Origin: an uncultured Sphingobium sp. | GTDB lineage: Bacteria > Pseudomonadota > Alphaproteobacteria > Sphingomonadales > Sphingomonadaceae | Assembly (NCBI GenBank): GCA_946885845.1 | Contig: CAMPHJ010000044.1 | Coordinates: 1-16,553, forward strand | Reading direction: 5' to 3' | Length of the DNA stretch: 16,553 nt | Shown: positions 15,137 through 16,553 of the stretch, in pieces | How positions within the stretch are numbered: position 1 is the first letter of the stretch | Layout: every line of letters begins with the position of its first letter | The notes under the pieces: model-generated | Told to the model about the DNA's origin: nothing | The model's input: the letters and a program-made list of their open reading frames with translations, nothing else | Database searches by the model: none | Program-made: the position numbers and the translations under genes

Positions 15137-15697
15137 ATGAACCAGCCTCGCTCCTATGTCGGTCAGTTCCTCCTCGCCCTGCCAGGTATGGAGGATACAC
15201 GCTTCGATCATTCCGTCGTGGCGGTGTGCGTGCATGATGAAAATGGCGCACTGGGCATCGCAGTCAGCGATGAGATTGACGGCGTGGGCCTGCACGACCT
15301 GCTCGAAAGTTTCGACATCGACCCCGCCAACGTCCCGGACACCCCGGTCGTGAGAGGAGGGCCGGTGGAACCCCGGCGGGGGTTCGTGCTCCACTCGCTC
15401 GACTGGCAGGAACAGGATATGGTTCAGGTAGGTCCCGACTGGGGGCTATCGGGATCGCTGGAGATATTGAAAGCCATTGCCGAAGGACGCGGGCCGAGCC
15501 GCTACATCGTCGCGCTGGGCTATGCGGGCTGGGGCGCGGGTCAGCTGGACCAGGAAATGACCGGGGAAAGCTGGTTCCCCGTAGATTGCCATGCCGACAT
15601 ATTGTTCGACGTGCCGCCGGAACGCAAATGGGCCGCGGCCTACGCCGCCGCGGGGGTCGATGCGTCCCATCTGGTCAGTGGCGCAGGCTCTGCCTGA
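15137..15697 (+). CDS. yqgE: YqgE/AlgH-family protein (UPF0301/DUF179)
   Basis: This 186-residue cytoplasmic protein belongs to the YqgE/AlgH family, whose molecular role is unresolved; AlgH was linked to alginate regulation in Pseudomonas. The family pattern is complete: GQFLLALPGMEDTRFDHSVV (about 9-28), CVHDENGALGIAVSDE, VVRGGPVEPRRGFVLHS, the conserved GYAGWGAGQLDQEM, and W-F-P then the ADILFD stretch. The ATG at 15137 fits the homology start; a GTG 23 codons upstream would add unconserved residues. The ribosome site is weak (GAAGGGG, 14 bases upstream). A tiny frame of 44 codons ends over this ATG as ATGA, which could couple translation, but it may be chance. Confidence 0.93.
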   Translation: MNQPRSYVGQFLLALPGMEDTRFDHSVVAVCVHDENGALGIAVSDEIDGVGLHDLLESFDIDPANVPDTPVVRGGPVEPRRGFVLHSLDWQEQDMVQVGPDWGLSGSLEILKAIAEGRGPSRYIVALGYAGWGAGQLDQEMTGESWFPVDCHADILFDVPPERKWAAAYAAAGVDASHLVSGAGSA

Positions 15698-15717
15698 ATG
15701 CCGCGCGGATATCCGAA

Positions 15718-15757
15718 TTGACCGCCCGCGCAATCCGCACATAAAGAAATCTTTATA
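15718..15757 (+). promoter_or_regulatory. SahR-like operator overlapping the probable ahcY promoter
   Basis: ATAAAGA (15741-15747), AA, TCTTTAT (15750-15756) is a perfect 7-2-7 palindrome. It is strikingly A/T-rich within a GC-rich genome. TTGACC (15718-15723) is a good -35, and the 17-base spacing puts the -10 inside the palindrome. Family knowledge: SahR is an ArsR-type repressor that senses S-adenosylhomocysteine and controls ahcY and other methyl-cycle genes in proteobacteria. The motif fits my recollection of its alphaproteobacterial site. The start codon is about 105 bases downstream. The rest of 15698-15862 shows nothing further. Confidence 0.65.
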
Positions 15758-15862
15758 TCGAAGTTGCCATTATCGTTGGCGGTTGGTAAAGCGCCGACCA
15801 TCGCCGCCGTCTCGTCTGGTTCGAGCGGACATGGCACATTCTAGATCGATGGAGACAGGCTC

Positions 15863-16553
15863 GTGGCCACCGCACCCGCCACCCAGGCGCAGGACTATGT
15901 GATCGCAGATATCAACCTTGCCGCTTTTGGCCGCAAGGAAATCGAGATCGCCGAAACCGAAATGCCCGGCCTCATGGCGCTTCGCCAGGAATTCGGCGCG
16001 TCGAAGCCGCTGAAGGGCGCACGCATCACCGGGTCGCTGCACATGACGATCCAGACTGCCGTGCTGATCGAAACGCTGGCTGAATTGGGCGCGGAAATCC
16101 GCTGGGCTTCGTGCAACATCTTCTCGACCCAGGACCACGCCGCTGCCGCCATCGCTGCCAGCGGCATCCCCGTCTTCGCCGTGAAGGGCGAGACGCTGGA
16201 AGAATATTGGGACTATGTCATCCGCATCTTCGACTGGGGTGACACGCCCTGCAACATGATCCTGGATGATGGCGGCGACGCCACCATGTTCGCTCTGTGG
16301 GGCGCCCGCGTCGAGGCTGGAGAAGAACTGTTCGCGCCCGGTAACGAGGAAGAGGAAATCTTCGTTGCCACGCTGAAGCGCTTCCTGGCCGATCGTCCGG
16401 GCTACCTGACCAAGACGGTCGCCGCCATCAAGGGCGTTTCGGAAGAAACGACCACCGGCGTTCACCGCCTGTATGAGCTGGCGAAGAAGGGCAAGCTCCC
16501 CTTCCCGGCGATCAACGTCAACGACAGCGTCACCAAGTCGAAGTTCGACAATC
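15863..16553 (+). CDS. ahcY: S-adenosylhomocysteine hydrolase (5' part, runs off the window)
   Basis: The first 230 codons are present; the full protein is usually about 430-470 residues. The enzyme splits S-adenosylhomocysteine into adenosine and homocysteine, relieving inhibition of methyltransferases. Substrate-domain motifs are clear: [55 protein letters not shown] and, at the cut edge, [13 protein letters not shown]. An acidic stretch ([15 protein letters not shown]) marks the insert found in one class of bacterial AhcY. The start is GTG at 15863, with GGAG eight bases upstream; the nearby ATG at 15849 is out of frame. A SahR-like palindrome lies upstream. The NAD-binding domain is beyond the right edge. 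Confidence 0.96.
   Translation, partial: MATAPATQAQDYVIADINLAAFGRKEIEIAETEMPGLMALRQEFGASKPLKGARITGSLHMTIQTAVLIETLAELGAEIRWASCNIFSTQDHAAAAIAASGIPVFAVKGETLEEYWDYVIRIFDWGDTPCNMILDDGGDATMFALWGARVEAGEELFAPGNEEEEIFVATLKRFLADRPGYLTKTVAAIKGVSEETTTGVHRLYELAKKGKLPFPAINVNDSVTKSKFDN

Noticed and set aside
15006..15140. A 44-codon frame ending in ATGA over the yqgE start
   Set aside because: No ribosome site precedes its ATG, the translation is Arg/Ser-rich and resembles nothing, and ATGA overlaps arise easily by chance. Kept only as a note.
15698..15862. SAH or SAM riboswitch ahead of ahcY
   Set aside because: I could not draw the conserved stems or pseudoknot of these classes. The palindrome is better explained as a protein operator.
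1..16553. Mobile element, prophage, defence or biosynthetic island
   Set aside because: No transposase, integrase, phage, toxin-antitoxin, restriction or CRISPR signature was found, and the tRNA gene shows no downstream integrase or obvious attachment-site duplication.

Overview
The window reads as an ordinary, GC-rich (roughly 60-65% G+C by eye) chromosomal segment of an alphaproteobacterium, most likely a sphingomonad (Sphingobium, Sphingomonas or Novosphingobium type). The grounds are the protein flavour (HslV with an N-terminal extension, PhaR, an entericidin-type lipoprotein, an archaeal-type ProRS), several TTG/GTG starts, and an interspersed palindromic repeat with a CCTGAGCTTGTCGAAGG core that I associate with these genomes. 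This assignment is from memory of the families; no search was run. I see no phage, transposase, integrase, CRISPR array or restriction/defence module.

Layout. (1) 1-1160: alanine racemase (+), its start overlapping a cut-off upstream ORF, and a hairpin before the convergent next gene. (2) 1182-4126: a polyhydroxyalkanoate-type block. A small PhaC-like alpha/beta hydrolase and an acetyl-CoA acetyltransferase run leftward. The regulator phaR runs rightward, and the candidate hydrolase start codon overlaps the phaR start codon head to head. (3) 4160-7818: prolyl-tRNA synthetase (+) converging on the hslV-hslU protease operon (-), separated by a roughly 95-bp REP-like palindromic element. (4) 7819-8687: small genes and RNA, namely a 62-residue Cys-rich hypothetical protein (+), a 42-residue entericidin lipoprotein (-), tRNA-Val(CAC) (+) and several small repeats. 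(5) 8688-10916: a secreted dipeptidyl-peptidase IV-like S9 peptidase. (6) 11033-13521: asd, a DUF2238/YjdF-type membrane protein and an alpha/beta hydrolase in a tight + strand run, converging on AMP nucleosidase (amn, -). (7) 15137-16553: a YqgE/AlgH-family protein, then the 5' part of S-adenosylhomocysteinase (ahcY), preceded by a 7-2-7 palindrome that fits a SahR-type operator.

Functionally the genes are mostly housekeeping: cell-wall D-alanine, aspartate-family amino acids, translation, ATP-dependent proteolysis, carbon storage, purine salvage and methyl-cycle recycling. The most distinctive points are the ahcY operator, the overlapping divergent hydrolase/phaR starts, the archaeal-type ProRS that keeps its C-terminal Tyr but lacks most zinc-ligand cysteines, and three unexplained palindromes. 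I found no convincing evidence for a wholly new system. No gene-free stretch exceeds 300 bases; the longest are 5687-5869 (the palindromic repeat), 7819-7988 and 15698-15862 (regulatory palindromes).
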